A stretch of 64,000 nt of DNA. Source: Niallia sp. Man26. Its GTDB lineage: Bacteria; Bacillota; Bacilli; Bacillales; Cytobacillaceae. Each line of letters begins with the position of its first letter. Positions within the stretch are counted from its first letter, which is position 1. Positions 27,554 to 34,706 of this stretch are shown piece after piece. A program made the position numbers and the translations under genes. The stretch is from NCBI RefSeq assembly GCF_022049065.2, contig NZ_CP095743.1, positions 635,001 through 699,000 of the forward strand, given 5' to 3'. The notes beneath the pieces were generated by a model, which saw only the letters and a program-made list of their open reading frames with translations, searched no databases and was not told where the DNA came from.

Positions 27554-28183
27554 ATGATGAAAAGTGGTGATACAGTGATTTTTTATACTAAAAACGGTGA
27601 ATTCAACAAATATAGACAGCTGCTAACGATAATTGATTCTACACCAAGAAAACAATCCACAATGTTAATAGGAATAGACGGTTGTGGAGGATCAGGAAAA
27701 ACTACCTTTGCAAACTTGATGAAGGAAGCTTGTTCGTCTGTAACAGTTGTACATATGGATGATTTTTATTTACCATCCTCACAAATAATCAAAGCACAAC
27801 CTGCTAATAAGCCAATTGGTGCCGACTTTGATTGGAAACGTGTATTAATTAATATCCTTATACCTGTTAGTCGAAACATAGAAGGAGCTTATCAACGATA
27901 CGACTGGGAGACAGATAGTTTGGCAGAGTGGCATAACGTGCCCGTCGGTGGCATTGTCATCATAGAGGGAGTTTATTCCATTCGCAAGGAACTAGCCAAT
28001 ATATATGATTTAACTATCTGGGTTGATTGTCCCCGTGAAATCAGGTTAAGACGAGGACTTAATAGAGATGGTGAAGAGGCTAGACAGTTATGGGAGAATA
28101 ATTGGATGGTTGCAGAAGATTTATATGTTAAGCACCATCAGCCGATGGAAAGAGCGGATATTGTGGTTAAGGGTTTTAAGTAA
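27554..28183 (+). CDS. Uridine kinase-like P-loop kinase
   Basis: 209 residues. Walker A is GIDGCGGSGKTT (about residue 38), followed by HMDDFYLPSS, the nucleoside-binding aspartates of the uridine kinase/phosphoribulokinase fold, then VIIEGVYSIR, the Walker-B-like strand, and PREIRLRRGLNRDG for the lid. It is shorter than and distinct from canonical Udk, so the phosphorylated substrate is uncertain. No clear ribosome site precedes the first ATG; a downstream start is possible. The ending ERADIVVKG fits a complete protein. Confidence 0.75.
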   Translation: MMKSGDTVIFYTKNGEFNKYRQLLTIIDSTPRKQSTMLIGIDGCGGSGKTTFANLMKEACSSVTVVHMDDFYLPSSQIIKAQPANKPIGADFDWKRVLINILIPVSRNIEGAYQRYDWETDSLAEWHNVPVGGIVIIEGVYSIRKELANIYDLTIWVDCPREIRLRRGLNRDGEEARQLWENNWMVAEDLYVKHHQPMERADIVVKGFK

Positions 28184-28228
28184 ATAACAGTAATGCAGAC
28201 AAGCATGCTAACGCTATGTAAATATTGC

Positions 28229-28265
28229 AAAAGAACCTTAGTGAAAAATCACCAAGGTCTTTTTT
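28229..28265. terminator. Bidirectional terminator
   Basis: AAAAGAACCTTAGTG pairs with CACCAAGGTCTTTT (one bulge, one mismatch). It lies between the kinase gene and the convergent 48-codon gene. Confidence 0.7.
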
Positions 28266-28279
28266 GCTATGAAAGGCTA

Positions 28280-28426
28280 TTACTTCTGTTTGCCTGTTTT
28301 AGCTGCTTCTGTATTCGGAACAGACTGTGGAGAATGGGAATTTGCAGTACCTCCATTTGGCGGCCCATATGTATGAGCTTTATCAGTGATTTTAGCACCT
28401 TCAGAGAAATCATCCTTTGTTTTCAT
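28280..28426 (-). CDS. Unrecognised 48-residue hydrophilic protein
   Basis: ATG at 28424-28426 (complement) is preceded by GGAGGTGA at ideal spacing, and the frame runs to TAA at 28280. The product begins MKTKDDFSEGAKITDKAH and is rich in Gly, Asn, Pro, Ser and Lys, with no hydrophobic core. It looks like the small disordered spore or stress peptides of Bacillaceae, though I cannot name a family. It lies 45 bp downstream of the next gene on the same strand and could share its transcript. Confidence 0.65.
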   Translation of the reverse strand: MKTKDDFSEGAKITDKAHTYGPPNGGTANSHSPQSVPNTEAAKTGKQK

Positions 28427-28470
28427 TTCTTTCACCTCCGTTTTTATTATGTGATTTCCTCCTTAGATTA

Positions 28471-28848
28471 TTAATTGGATTTATATTCCGCATGATAAGA
28501 GTTTGCTCCTGCGTGAACTGATAATAAGGTGTCAGCATAACCCACAAGCCTGTTGATTACTTCGTCTGCGATTGCATACACAAGTGGGTGAAGCTCATTG
28601 TTAAAGAGTTTATCATCATCAAAAATAATAGTTGTATTAATAAATATTTCTTTATTTCCGTATAAGTTATAATGAATAATGGCTTTTCCTGCAGCTCCGC
28701 CAGTATTAGGATCAGCATAGTTTTTCATAAATAAATACCATTCTTCAGCAGTAGCAGAGCGGAAGTTTTTCGTGAACTTTAAGGAGTCTAGTTCCTCCTC
28801 TATTTCTTTTTTCAAGTGCAGGTCTACGACCGTATTTTCTTCTTTCAT
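28471..28848 (-). CDS. Hypothetical protein, 125 aa
   Basis: Soluble protein with GGGGGA-type ribosome site before the ATG. Readable stretches are FRSATAEEWYLFMKNYADPNTGG, IIHYNLYGNKEIFINTTIIFDDD and HPLVYAIADEVINRLVGYADTLL. The composition is that of a normal globular protein. I do not recognise a family. It is followed on the same strand by the 48-codon gene. Confidence 0.6.
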   Translation of the reverse strand: MKEENTVVDLHLKKEIEEELDSLKFTKNFRSATAEEWYLFMKNYADPNTGGAAGKAIIHYNLYGNKEIFINTTIIFDDDKLFNNELHPLVYAIADEVINRLVGYADTLLSVHAGANSYHAEYKSN

Positions 28849-28967
28849 TTATAATCCCCCTTCTTACAGACCTTCAAAATGTTTCCTCTCATAGTTTGAT
28901 CATTAACTTTCGACTTTAGTATGGATGGTTTGTACAAAGGGAGTCATAATTTAATTGAAGGAATATA

Positions 28968-28996
28968 TTGACAAAACATTATTTGTATTATAATAT
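28968..28996 (+). promoter_or_regulatory. Sigma-A promoter of the DUF896 gene
   Basis: TTGACA at 28968-28973 is a perfect -35. TATAAT (28989-28994, 15-bp spacer) or TAATAT (28991-28996, 17-bp spacer) gives the -10. The first palindromic operator begins at 28996, covering the expected start point. Confidence 0.75.
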
Positions 28997-29015
28997 TATC
29001 TTGAATTCGAGATAA
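28996..29015. promoter_or_regulatory. MhqR-type operator 1
   Basis: TTATCTTGAATTCGAGATAA, a 20-bp palindrome with one mismatch, overlaps the -10/+1 region. It matches the known MhqR box (TATCTCGAATTCGAGATA) of B. subtilis except at one base. Confidence 0.7.
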
Positions 29016-29057
29016 TATAAAAATGTAACCAAATAAGAATACTTTATTTTTTGTATT

Positions 29058-29077
29058 TTATCTCGAATTCGAGATAA
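29058..29077. promoter_or_regulatory. MhqR-type operator 2
   Basis: TTATCTCGAATTCGAGATAA, a perfect 20-bp palindrome in the 5' untranslated region, is centred 62 bp (about six helical turns) from operator 1. It matches the full MhqR box. Confidence 0.75.
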
Positions 29078-29120
29078 ATGTTAAACTAACATTAATACAT
29101 CAAATCTGGAGGTTAAAAAA

Positions 29121-29387
29121 ATGCGAGAAACTTTGAATAGAATAAATGAATTAGCTAAAATCTCTAAAACAAGGAATTTAACACAAGAAGAAACAAACGA
29201 ACGCCAAGGACTTATTAATGAATACATTAAAACGTTTCGTGGCTCTATGGACAGCATTCTTTTAAATACAACGATTATAGATCCATTAGGAAATGATGTA
29301 ACACCAGAAAAATTAAAAGAAGTGCAAGCACAAAACAAAGTGGCAATCAGTAATGAGCAGACAATTGGCAGAATATATTCAAACTAA
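29121..29387 (+). CDS. DUF896 (YnzC/UPF0291) family protein
   Basis: 88 residues. The DUF896 helical hairpin is plain: INELAKISKTRNLTQEETNERQGLINEYIKTFRG, followed by a less conserved tail. The best-known relative, YnzC, is an SOS-operon protein of unknown function; most copies lie under LexA or no obvious control. This copy is instead preceded by two MhqR-type operators, suggesting induction by quinones or catechols. CTGGAGG lies before the ATG. It is monocistronic with a terminator directly after. Confidence 0.85.
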   Translation: MRETLNRINELAKISKTRNLTQEETNERQGLINEYIKTFRGSMDSILLNTTIIDPLGNDVTPEKLKEVQAQNKVAISNEQTIGRIYSN

Positions 29388-29390
29388 AGT

Positions 29391-29418
29391 AAACAGCTGC
29401 CAGCAGGCAGCTGTTTTA
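29391..29418. terminator. Intrinsic terminator
   Basis: An 11-bp stem AAACAGCTGCC / GGCAGCTGTTT with tetraloop AGCA and T run lies between the DUF896 gene and the convergent cupin gene. Confidence 0.9.
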
Positions 29419-29449
29419 TTAGTGGTATCTATATTAACATTTTTTTAGT

Positions 29450-30064
29450 TTATAATTTTACATTCTTGCCGCTAATATTGATAACAATTTCTTCTTGTTT
29501 TTGTTTGGTTCTCTCCAGTTTAGGTGGGCCAATTTCAACAGCCTCTTTAATAGGACTTAAAACATCTTCTATTTTTTCAGCATTAACTCCATAGGATAGT
29601 TCATAAACCTCTGGCGGGGTAAGCCGTAACATATTTGATCCTAATGCTGTTTCAAATTGGTCATTGTTAAAGAAGAGATGCATATGCAAATTTTCAGAAG
29701 CTGCAGTAATCCAATGCCACCAGCCCATTGGAATAAACACAACCTGACCTGGTTTAGCATTATAGGTATGGAGTTTATTAGTATCTGGATCAACAATGGA
29801 AATTTGTGCTTCACCAGAAATGATAACATCCAGCTCCCAAGCATTTGGATGCCAATGTGGTTCGCGAATATTTCCCTTTGAAAGATAAACATCTGCAAAA
29901 GCACCGCCAACCATAGCAGGCAGCTGGGTGGAAGTTACTTTATAAATAATATTATCTTGGTTTTTTTCGTACTCCACATTATTTTTTGAATCAAAAAAGA
30001 GATTAGGAGTTCCGCTTGTTTTCTTAATATTTGTATTATCAGGGACAAGTCCTGACTTTCCCAT
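29450..30064 (-). CDS. Single-domain cupin, oxalate decarboxylase-like
   Basis: 204 residues. Cupin motif 1 reads REPHWHPNAWELDVIISG, giving the metal ligands His-x-His and Glu. Motif 2 reads GQVVFIPMGWWHWI, giving the fourth His. The tail LTPPEVYELSYGV resembles oxalate decarboxylase halves, but true OxdC has two cupin domains and this has one. It may be a sugar- or oxalate-related cupin; the substrate is not known. No signal peptide. GGAGG precedes the ATG. Confidence 0.8.
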   Translation of the reverse strand: MGKSGLVPDNTNIKKTSGTPNLFFDSKNNVEYEKNQDNIIYKVTSTQLPAMVGGAFADVYLSKGNIREPHWHPNAWELDVIISGEAQISIVDPDTNKLHTYNAKPGQVVFIPMGWWHWITAASENLHMHLFFNNDQFETALGSNMLRLTPPEVYELSYGVNAEKIEDVLSPIKEAVEIGPPKLERTKQKQEEIVINISGKNVKL

Positions 30065-30209
30065 TTCTACTACCTCCTCTGCAAAAAAAGGCTACTGTAA
30101 AGATATGTGCAGTGAAGATAAATGGTGATTGTCCGAATTAAAAAAACAGAAACAAACCAAACGCCTATTGAAATCCGTTATAATAAGGTTTAAAGGGAGG
30201 TGCTTACAT

Positions 30210-30302
30210 ATGGATAATCATAAAAAATTATCTAGTACTTCATCCACTCATGCAAAGCCTGTTATTGGGAAGGCGATTCTTTGCATGGGGCGAAACATTT
30301 AA
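30210..30302 (+). CDS. Possible 30-codon leader peptide
   Basis: ATG 30210 follows AAAGGGAGGTG at good spacing, and the short frame ends at TAA 30300. The product is basic and Ser-rich. Inside it, CATGCAAAG (30249-30257) and CTTTGCATG (30279-30287) form a perfect 9-bp inverted repeat, so the mRNA can fold. The CD3324-family gene starts 78 bp later. A leader peptide or a small protein is possible. I recognise no family. Confidence 0.4.
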   Translation: MDNHKKLSSTSSTHAKPVIGKAILCMGRNI

Positions 30303-30380
30303 TTATATCGCTTAACACGCTTTTCTAATATTATGGCTTTGCACCTTATTTTTTCAATATCAATAAGGGGTGGAGCACAA

Positions 30381-30653
30381 ATGAAATATACGAATGCGAA
30401 CAAAGTTTTACCTGAAAAGCTTCTCTTAGAGATCCAAAAATATGTTCAGGGGGAAACATTATATATACCTAAACAGGAAACTGAGTATCAAAAATGGGGA
30501 AGTTCAAGCGGAGGAAGGCAACATTTTGACCGCCGCAATGCTGAAATAAAAAACTCGTTTAGGAATGGCAGCAGTATTGCTCAACTGGCCGAGGCATATT
30601 ATCTTTCCACTGAAACGATTAAGAAAATTGTTTACTCAAATAAACGGCACTGA
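30381..30653 (+). CDS. CD3324-family HTH-like protein
   Basis: 90 residues from ATG 30381 with AAGGGGTGGAG upstream. The opening MKYTNANKVLPEKLLLEIQKYVQGE and the IYIP-type stretch LYIPK are hallmarks of the CD3324 family. The C-terminal half (RRNAEIKNSFRNGSSIAQLAEAYYLSTETIKKIVYS) reads as a resolvase/sigma-70-like helix-turn-helix, so DNA binding is likely. No target is known. Confidence 0.75.
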   Translation: MKYTNANKVLPEKLLLEIQKYVQGETLYIPKQETEYQKWGSSSGGRQHFDRRNAEIKNSFRNGSSIAQLAEAYYLSTETIKKIVYSNKRH

Positions 30654-30675
30654 TGATTTTCATCAGTGTTTTTTT
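30648..30675 (+). terminator. Intrinsic terminator
   Basis: Stem CACTGATG / CATCAGTG with T run overlaps the stop codon of the CD3324-family gene. Confidence 0.75.
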
Positions 30676-30762
30676 ATGTAACAAATGCTTCTAAGTTATT
30701 CTTTCCATTTTAGAATTCTGCTTTTTTCTATAAAATAAACAAAAGAAATGGAGTGAACATAA

Positions 30763-31410
30763 ATGGAACCGTTTATTAATAATGAACAGCTGAACTTTAT
30801 AAAAAACCAGGTTGCTTTAATTAATGACAGTATGAAAAAAAATGTCCCAGCAAAGGTTTTAGCTGCTGTAGTTGATGTAGCCAACAGCAAAATTCACAGC
30901 CTTTTTCCGAGTGCTTCATTAGAACAACAAAGCATGCTTAATCTTTCCAAATTAAAGACAGACAAAGAGTTTGACCGATATATTGAGCAGCTTTCAGCCT
31001 GCTTATTAGCATTTCCAACTGTGCAAGAGCAGGAGCTGAAAAAAATGTTTCCAAAGCAGAAAAAGTTAAAGCTGCCTGATTTATCTAAAATAGACTATAG
31101 CCGACTAACATATTTAAGCTGGAATGATTTACGATCGAATAAAAAATTTATTGTTTATGAGTTAGATGGAAAGCTGGTCGGTATAGAAGGAAGATTTATA
31201 CCAACTAATAAAAAAAATCTTTGCTCCTTTTGTAATTGTTTTGGGGAGATTTCCTACTTCTCTACTATCACTAAAGCCAAAAAATCTAAAAATCCAGATT
31301 ACTACAAGGCTATTGGTAATTTTGTTTGCACAGACAGCATGGTTTGCAATCAAAAAATCACAAGTGCCGAATACTTGACCGCTTTCCTTCACGAATCGTT
31401 AAGAGCATAA
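30763..31410 (+). CDS. FusB/FusC-type EF-G-binding zinc protein
   Basis: 215 residues. The N-terminal helical half opens with EPFINNEQLNFIKNQV. The C-terminal half carries the four-cysteine zinc finger of the FusB family: CSFCN...(about 33 residues)...CTDSMVCNQ. FusB-type proteins bind elongation factor G and release it from stalled ribosomes, giving low-level fusidic acid resistance when expressed. Chromosomal copies occur in many Bacillaceae, so resistance here is only a possibility. TGGAGTGA precedes the ATG. Confidence 0.85.
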   Translation: MEPFINNEQLNFIKNQVALINDSMKKNVPAKVLAAVVDVANSKIHSLFPSASLEQQSMLNLSKLKTDKEFDRYIEQLSACLLAFPTVQEQELKKMFPKQKKLKLPDLSKIDYSRLTYLSWNDLRSNKKFIVYELDGKLVGIEGRFIPTNKKNLCSFCNCFGEISYFSTITKAKKSKNPDYYKAIGNFVCTDSMVCNQKITSAEYLTAFLHESLRA

Positions 31411-31502
31411 AACAGTAAATATATTTATGGGAAAATAGTTTATGCTCAGCTCCTTCCGGTTATATCAAATATATAAGACAGGATGAGGGAGGAGGAGTAA
31501 AC

Positions 31503-31697
31503 ATGGCTTCAGAAAAATTAGCAGTACATGAAACGCTAGAATTACATGAAGTGCTTACTTTGAAACAAAGCTGTCTCGTGAAATCTTATGCATTGCAATC
31601 CCTTGTGGAGGATGACACCTTAAAAATGATTTTGAGCAATGATGTGTCCAGTTCTGAGAAAGCAATTAAGGAGCTGCAAGCTATCTTATCAAAATAA
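31503..31697 (+). CDS. Small spore coat-associated protein (YraG/YraE-like)
   Basis: 64 residues: LAVHETLELHEVLTLKQSCLVKSYALQSLVEDDTLKMIL, closely resembling the YraG/YraE class of short CotF-related proteins. These are made late in sporulation. GGAGGAGG lies before the ATG. It is followed after 16 bp by a CotF-domain gene, the same pairing as in B. subtilis yraD-yraG. Confidence 0.75.
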   Translation: MASEKLAVHETLELHEVLTLKQSCLVKSYALQSLVEDDTLKMILSNDVSSSEKAIKELQAILSK

Positions 31698-31713
31698 AGG
31701 GAAGGTGATTAGA

Positions 31714-32007
31714 ATGGGTATAGTTGATAAATTAAAAACTGCAGGAAAAATGCGTGATGAATTGATTGCAACAGAGCTGCTGGTTTCAGCTAAATCAACT
31801 GTCAGAACGTATGCCGTGGCCTTAACAGAAACTGCTTCGCCGGAAGTACGGGAAGTATTAAAAAAGCAGCTAGATGAAGCAATTGATAACCATGCGAAGA
31901 TTGCCAATTATATGATGAAAAATGGTATGTATTATGCCCATGATGTAAATAAACAGCTTGAGCATGATAAAGAAAAAATAGAAAAATCACTGGAACTAGT
32001 GAATTAA
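31714..32007 (+). CDS. Spore coat protein, CotF family (YraD/YraF-like)
   Basis: 97 residues from ATG 31714 with GGGAAGGTGA upstream; a longer frame starting inside the previous gene lacks such a site. The CotF domain is visible as LLVSAKSTVRTYAVALTETASPEVREVLKKQLDEAIDNHAKIANYMMKNGMY. Two-helix proteins of this family pack in the spore coat. It forms an operon with the YraG-like gene. Confidence 0.85.
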   Translation: MGIVDKLKTAGKMRDELIATELLVSAKSTVRTYAVALTETASPEVREVLKKQLDEAIDNHAKIANYMMKNGMYYAHDVNKQLEHDKEKIEKSLELVN

Positions 32008-32015
32008 AAATATGG

Positions 32016-32055
32016 AAAGACCCATGACTGCATTGGAGCAGACATGGGTCTTTTT
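32016..32055 (+). terminator. Intrinsic terminator of the coat operon
   Basis: Stem AAAGACCCATG / CATGGGTCTTT with T run. Confidence 0.85.
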
Positions 32056-32089
32056 AATTGTTAAAATTGATTGCTGTATATGGATAAAT

Positions 32090-32330
32090 GTAGAAATATG
32101 TCGAAGATTATATCTATCCTAAAAATATCAAGAGGGACCGAGCTGTCGTCCAAAATGAAATCATAAGTTCCTTCAGGCAGTTCCTCGCCAACCATATAGT
32201 GTATAAATTCTATCTCCCTTTGAGAGTTTAATTGGAACTTCTATTCCTGCCTTTGTTTTTTGGTCCCACTGTATTGATTCAATCGGTTCACCGTCTGCAT
32301 TGCGAATATCTAACAAGACTGATGTAGAGA
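32090..32330 (-). pseudogene. Decayed gene remnant on the minus strand
   Basis: Read on the complement, the stretch encodes TSVLLDIRNADGEPIESIQWD followed by KTKAGIEVPIKLSKG, then a frameshift, then FIHYMVGEELPEGTYDFIL and DDSSVPLDIF. There is no start codon or ribosome site, and the frames break at least once. The text resembles the beta-rich end of a secreted or lipoprotein domain. A terminator-like hairpin lies at the upstream edge. I cannot name the family. Confidence 0.4.
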
Positions 32331-32403
32331 ATAATCAGAGAGAGGATACTCCTGTTACATTAAAAAAGGTAGATGAAGAATCTACCAATTGAAGCTGAAT
32401 TTT

Positions 32404-32440
32404 AAAGCCTCTGATGACGAAATTCATCAGAGGCCTTTTT
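32404..32440. terminator. Intrinsic terminator
   Basis: An 11-bp stem GCCTCTGATGA / TCATCAGAGGC (6-nt loop) has A and T runs on either side. It may serve the minus-strand 79-codon gene. Confidence 0.75.
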
Positions 32441-32524
32441 GAATGGAGTATTATTCATATTGTAAAATCCTTTATTTCTCTTTAGAAACTCACTTCACAT
32501 GGAGAAGAAAGGTCTATTACTTCT

Positions 32525-32764
32525 TTACTGTAACCAAAAAGAAACAAGGACAAAAACAAGCATAGCTGCTAGAAAGGAGCCGAGCAAATAGCCAGCATAC
32601 CGAACAGGCTTTGGAAACGTGCTTACATCATAATCTTTCACAGGAAAACGATCACCAGTAGCTCTCTGTGCTTCCTTTAATTCATAAGGAACAAATATCT
32701 CATCGTTATTAACAGTATTAATATAGTTTGTTTCATCCATTTGTGTCTCATGGATTTGTTTCAT
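32525..32764 (-). CDS. Small single-pass membrane protein
   Basis: 79 residues. The N-terminal 55 are polar (VPYELKEAQRATGDRFPVKDYD), and one hydrophobic span occupies the end (YAGYLLGSFLAAMLVFVLVSF). A clear GGAGG site precedes the ATG. No family is recognised. Its role is unknown. Confidence 0.6.
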   Translation of the reverse strand: MKQIHETQMDETNYINTVNNDEIFVPYELKEAQRATGDRFPVKDYDVSTFPKPVRYAGYLLGSFLAAMLVFVLVSFWLQ

Positions 32765-32917
32765 CTTATTGCCTCCATTCTAAATAAGGAAATGGAAATA
32801 ACTGTGCCTTAATTGTGACAGAAAATCTATATTATAGCAATTATCTTCCTTCTAAGGGTGTATTTAGGTGGAGATTGGGGATGTTAATGACAAAAAGTAT
32901 AATTGCAGGTGGTATAG

Positions 32918-33505
32918 ATGAAGCTTGAGCAACAGCAGATGGTTGATAAAATGAGGGAAATGACAAACAAGGCGGATGCATTTCATACAGAGTACTGGAG
33001 TAAGTTCGCTGATTTTCAGGATTGGCATTTTTGGCTGAATATTGTCTTTTTAGTAGGACCGCTTATTGTATTACTCATATGGCTTGATCGGCAATGGATT
33101 TTTCAAATTTTATTTTTTGGTTTTGCGATACATGCTATGATGAACTATTTAGATTCTATTGCAGTTGTAAAGGGCCTCGTGACTCATCCTTATCCGCTGA
33201 TGCCATTGATGAATATTAACTTGTCTATCAACACTTCCTTTATTCCCGTCACATTTATGCTGACATATCAATATTGTATAAACAGAAAGAAAAATTTGTA
33301 TATTGGCGGATTATTCGCAAGCATTGGGACAGGCATTGTGCTTGGTGGCTTTGCTCAGGCAATTGATTATCTTCAGATGTATAAGTGGATGAATATTTGG
33401 TTTGTATTTGTATTTGATTATTTACAGTTTGTCACAGCTGTATTGCTGGTAAAGTTTTTTCAGTACTTGCGTGATAAAAAGAAAAAGAAAAGCTACCGCT
33501 TTTGA
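32918..33505 (+). CDS. CBO0543-family multi-pass membrane protein
   Basis: 195 residues with about five membrane segments. The motifs DWHFWLNIVFLVGPLIVLLIW and a short Arg/Lys tail match the CBO0543 family of uncharacterised Bacillota membrane proteins. The N-terminal 35 residues are charged and cytosolic. CAGGTGG precedes the ATG. Function unknown. Confidence 0.65.
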   Translation: MKLEQQQMVDKMREMTNKADAFHTEYWSKFADFQDWHFWLNIVFLVGPLIVLLIWLDRQWIFQILFFGFAIHAMMNYLDSIAVVKGLVTHPYPLMPLMNINLSINTSFIPVTFMLTYQYCINRKKNLYIGGLFASIGTGIVLGGFAQAIDYLQMYKWMNIWFVFVFDYLQFVTAVLLVKFFQYLRDKKKKKSYRF

Positions 33506-33660
33506 ATTTCCTTATTTATCCACATAAATGTGAAATTTTCGTATACATTAAAAAAGAACAGTTAAGACAAGGCTATGCCTGCACTATAATAAGGGTATAG
33601 AGGTAGAAAGCTGTCTTGCATAATTCTGTAAGCTATTTGAAAGGAGTTAAAGAGAAGAAA

Positions 33661-34056
33661 TTGAAGCAATTATATAAATGGATTTATATTGTATTAGGTA
33701 CCGTTTTTTTAGGGATTGGCCTTGTCGGCATCTTTCTCCCTTTACTTCCGACAACTCCATTTCTGCTGTTGACTTCCTTTTTCTATACACGAAGCTCAGA
33801 ACGGCTTAACGCCTATTTCCGCTCAACAAGATTTTATGAGGAATATGTAAAAGGGTTTAAAAAAGGTGAGTTGACGAAGAAACAAAAAATAAAAATACTG
33901 GTCACCTGCTATATCTGTATTGGGATAAGTGCTTATTTCGCTCCGCATATGTATATGCGCATTATTCTCGGCTGCATTGCAATTGTCCAATTAATCTCTA
34001 TGTTTATTATTAAAACTAAGACAGTTGAACCGAAGGATATCATCATAAAAAAATAG
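33661..34056 (+). CDS. DUF454 (YbaN-like) inner membrane protein
   Basis: 131 residues from TTG 33661; AAAGGAG lies 14 bp upstream, slightly far, so the start is not certain. The signature GIGLVGIFLPLLPTTPFLLLTSFFY, followed by SSERLNAYF, defines DUF454. There are two membrane segments before and two after the central charged part. Function unknown. Confidence 0.8.
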   Translation: MKQLYKWIYIVLGTVFLGIGLVGIFLPLLPTTPFLLLTSFFYTRSSERLNAYFRSTRFYEEYVKGFKKGELTKKQKIKILVTCYICIGISAYFAPHMYMRIILGCIAIVQLISMFIIKTKTVEPKDIIIKK

Positions 34057-34061
34057 ATGTT

Positions 34062-34096
34062 AAGAGCTGAGAAGAGTAAGATTCCAGCTCTTTTTT
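34062..34096 (+). terminator. Intrinsic terminator
   Basis: Stem AAGAGCTG / CAGCTCTT followed by T residues after the DUF454 gene. Confidence 0.75.
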
Positions 34097-34159
34097 GTTT
34101 TAACAATAATCGTATGGGAATAAATAGAAATAAATACTTGTAAAAAAGGGGAGATAATA

Positions 34160-34636
34160 ATGGCTGTAATTACCCATATCGGCCTAGCTGTAACAGATTT
34201 AGATAAAGCGATTGATTGGTATGAAAAGGTTCTAAATTTTAAGCTGATAGCCGGTCCGTATTCCTTTCAGCAGGAGAAAGAGGATGCTTATAATATGACA
34301 AATGACTTGCTCGGAAACCATATAAAAAAAATGCGCAATGCTCATTTAATAGGAGAAAACCAAGTTGGGATAGAACTGTTTGAGTTCCAGGTGCCGAAAA
34401 CAATAAAAAGGGAAAGAGATATTCAGGAAGCTGGCTTTTTTCACCTTTGTATTATTGCTGATAATGTAAAGGAAAAGGCTGCTGAAATACAAAAGAGCGG
34501 CGGAAAGATCAGGAGCAGTATGTGGAATACTTGGGCAGGCAAGCCGTATTATTTAGTTTATTGTGAAGATCCATTTGGGAATATTATTGAACTTTATTCC
34601 TATAGTACGGAATTGATGTATGGTAACAAAGATTAG
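34160..34636 (+). CDS. VOC-superfamily (glyoxalase/dioxygenase-like) protein
   Basis: 158 residues. A paired beta-alpha-beta-beta-beta arrangement shows metal-site candidates His (THIGLAVTDLDKAIDWYEKVL), Glu (VGIELFEF), His (AGFFHLCI) and Glu (PFGNIIELYSY). These are the positions used in glyoxalase I and extradiol dioxygenases. The substrate is unknown. Such proteins are frequent MhqR targets in Bacillus, but no operator is visible here. Confidence 0.8.
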   Translation: MAVITHIGLAVTDLDKAIDWYEKVLNFKLIAGPYSFQQEKEDAYNMTNDLLGNHIKKMRNAHLIGENQVGIELFEFQVPKTIKRERDIQEAGFFHLCIIADNVKEKAAEIQKSGGKIRSSMWNTWAGKPYYLVYCEDPFGNIIELYSYSTELMYGNKD

Positions 34637-34706
34637 ATATTTAGTGGATTATACAATAAACTAATAGTACAAGAATTTCTAAGGCGATATCTTTTGAGGT
34701 GAAAAA

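Noticed and set aside
28193..28474. 93-codon plus-strand frame
   Set aside because: It runs across a terminator and opposite the 48-codon minus-strand gene, which has the better ribosome site and composition.
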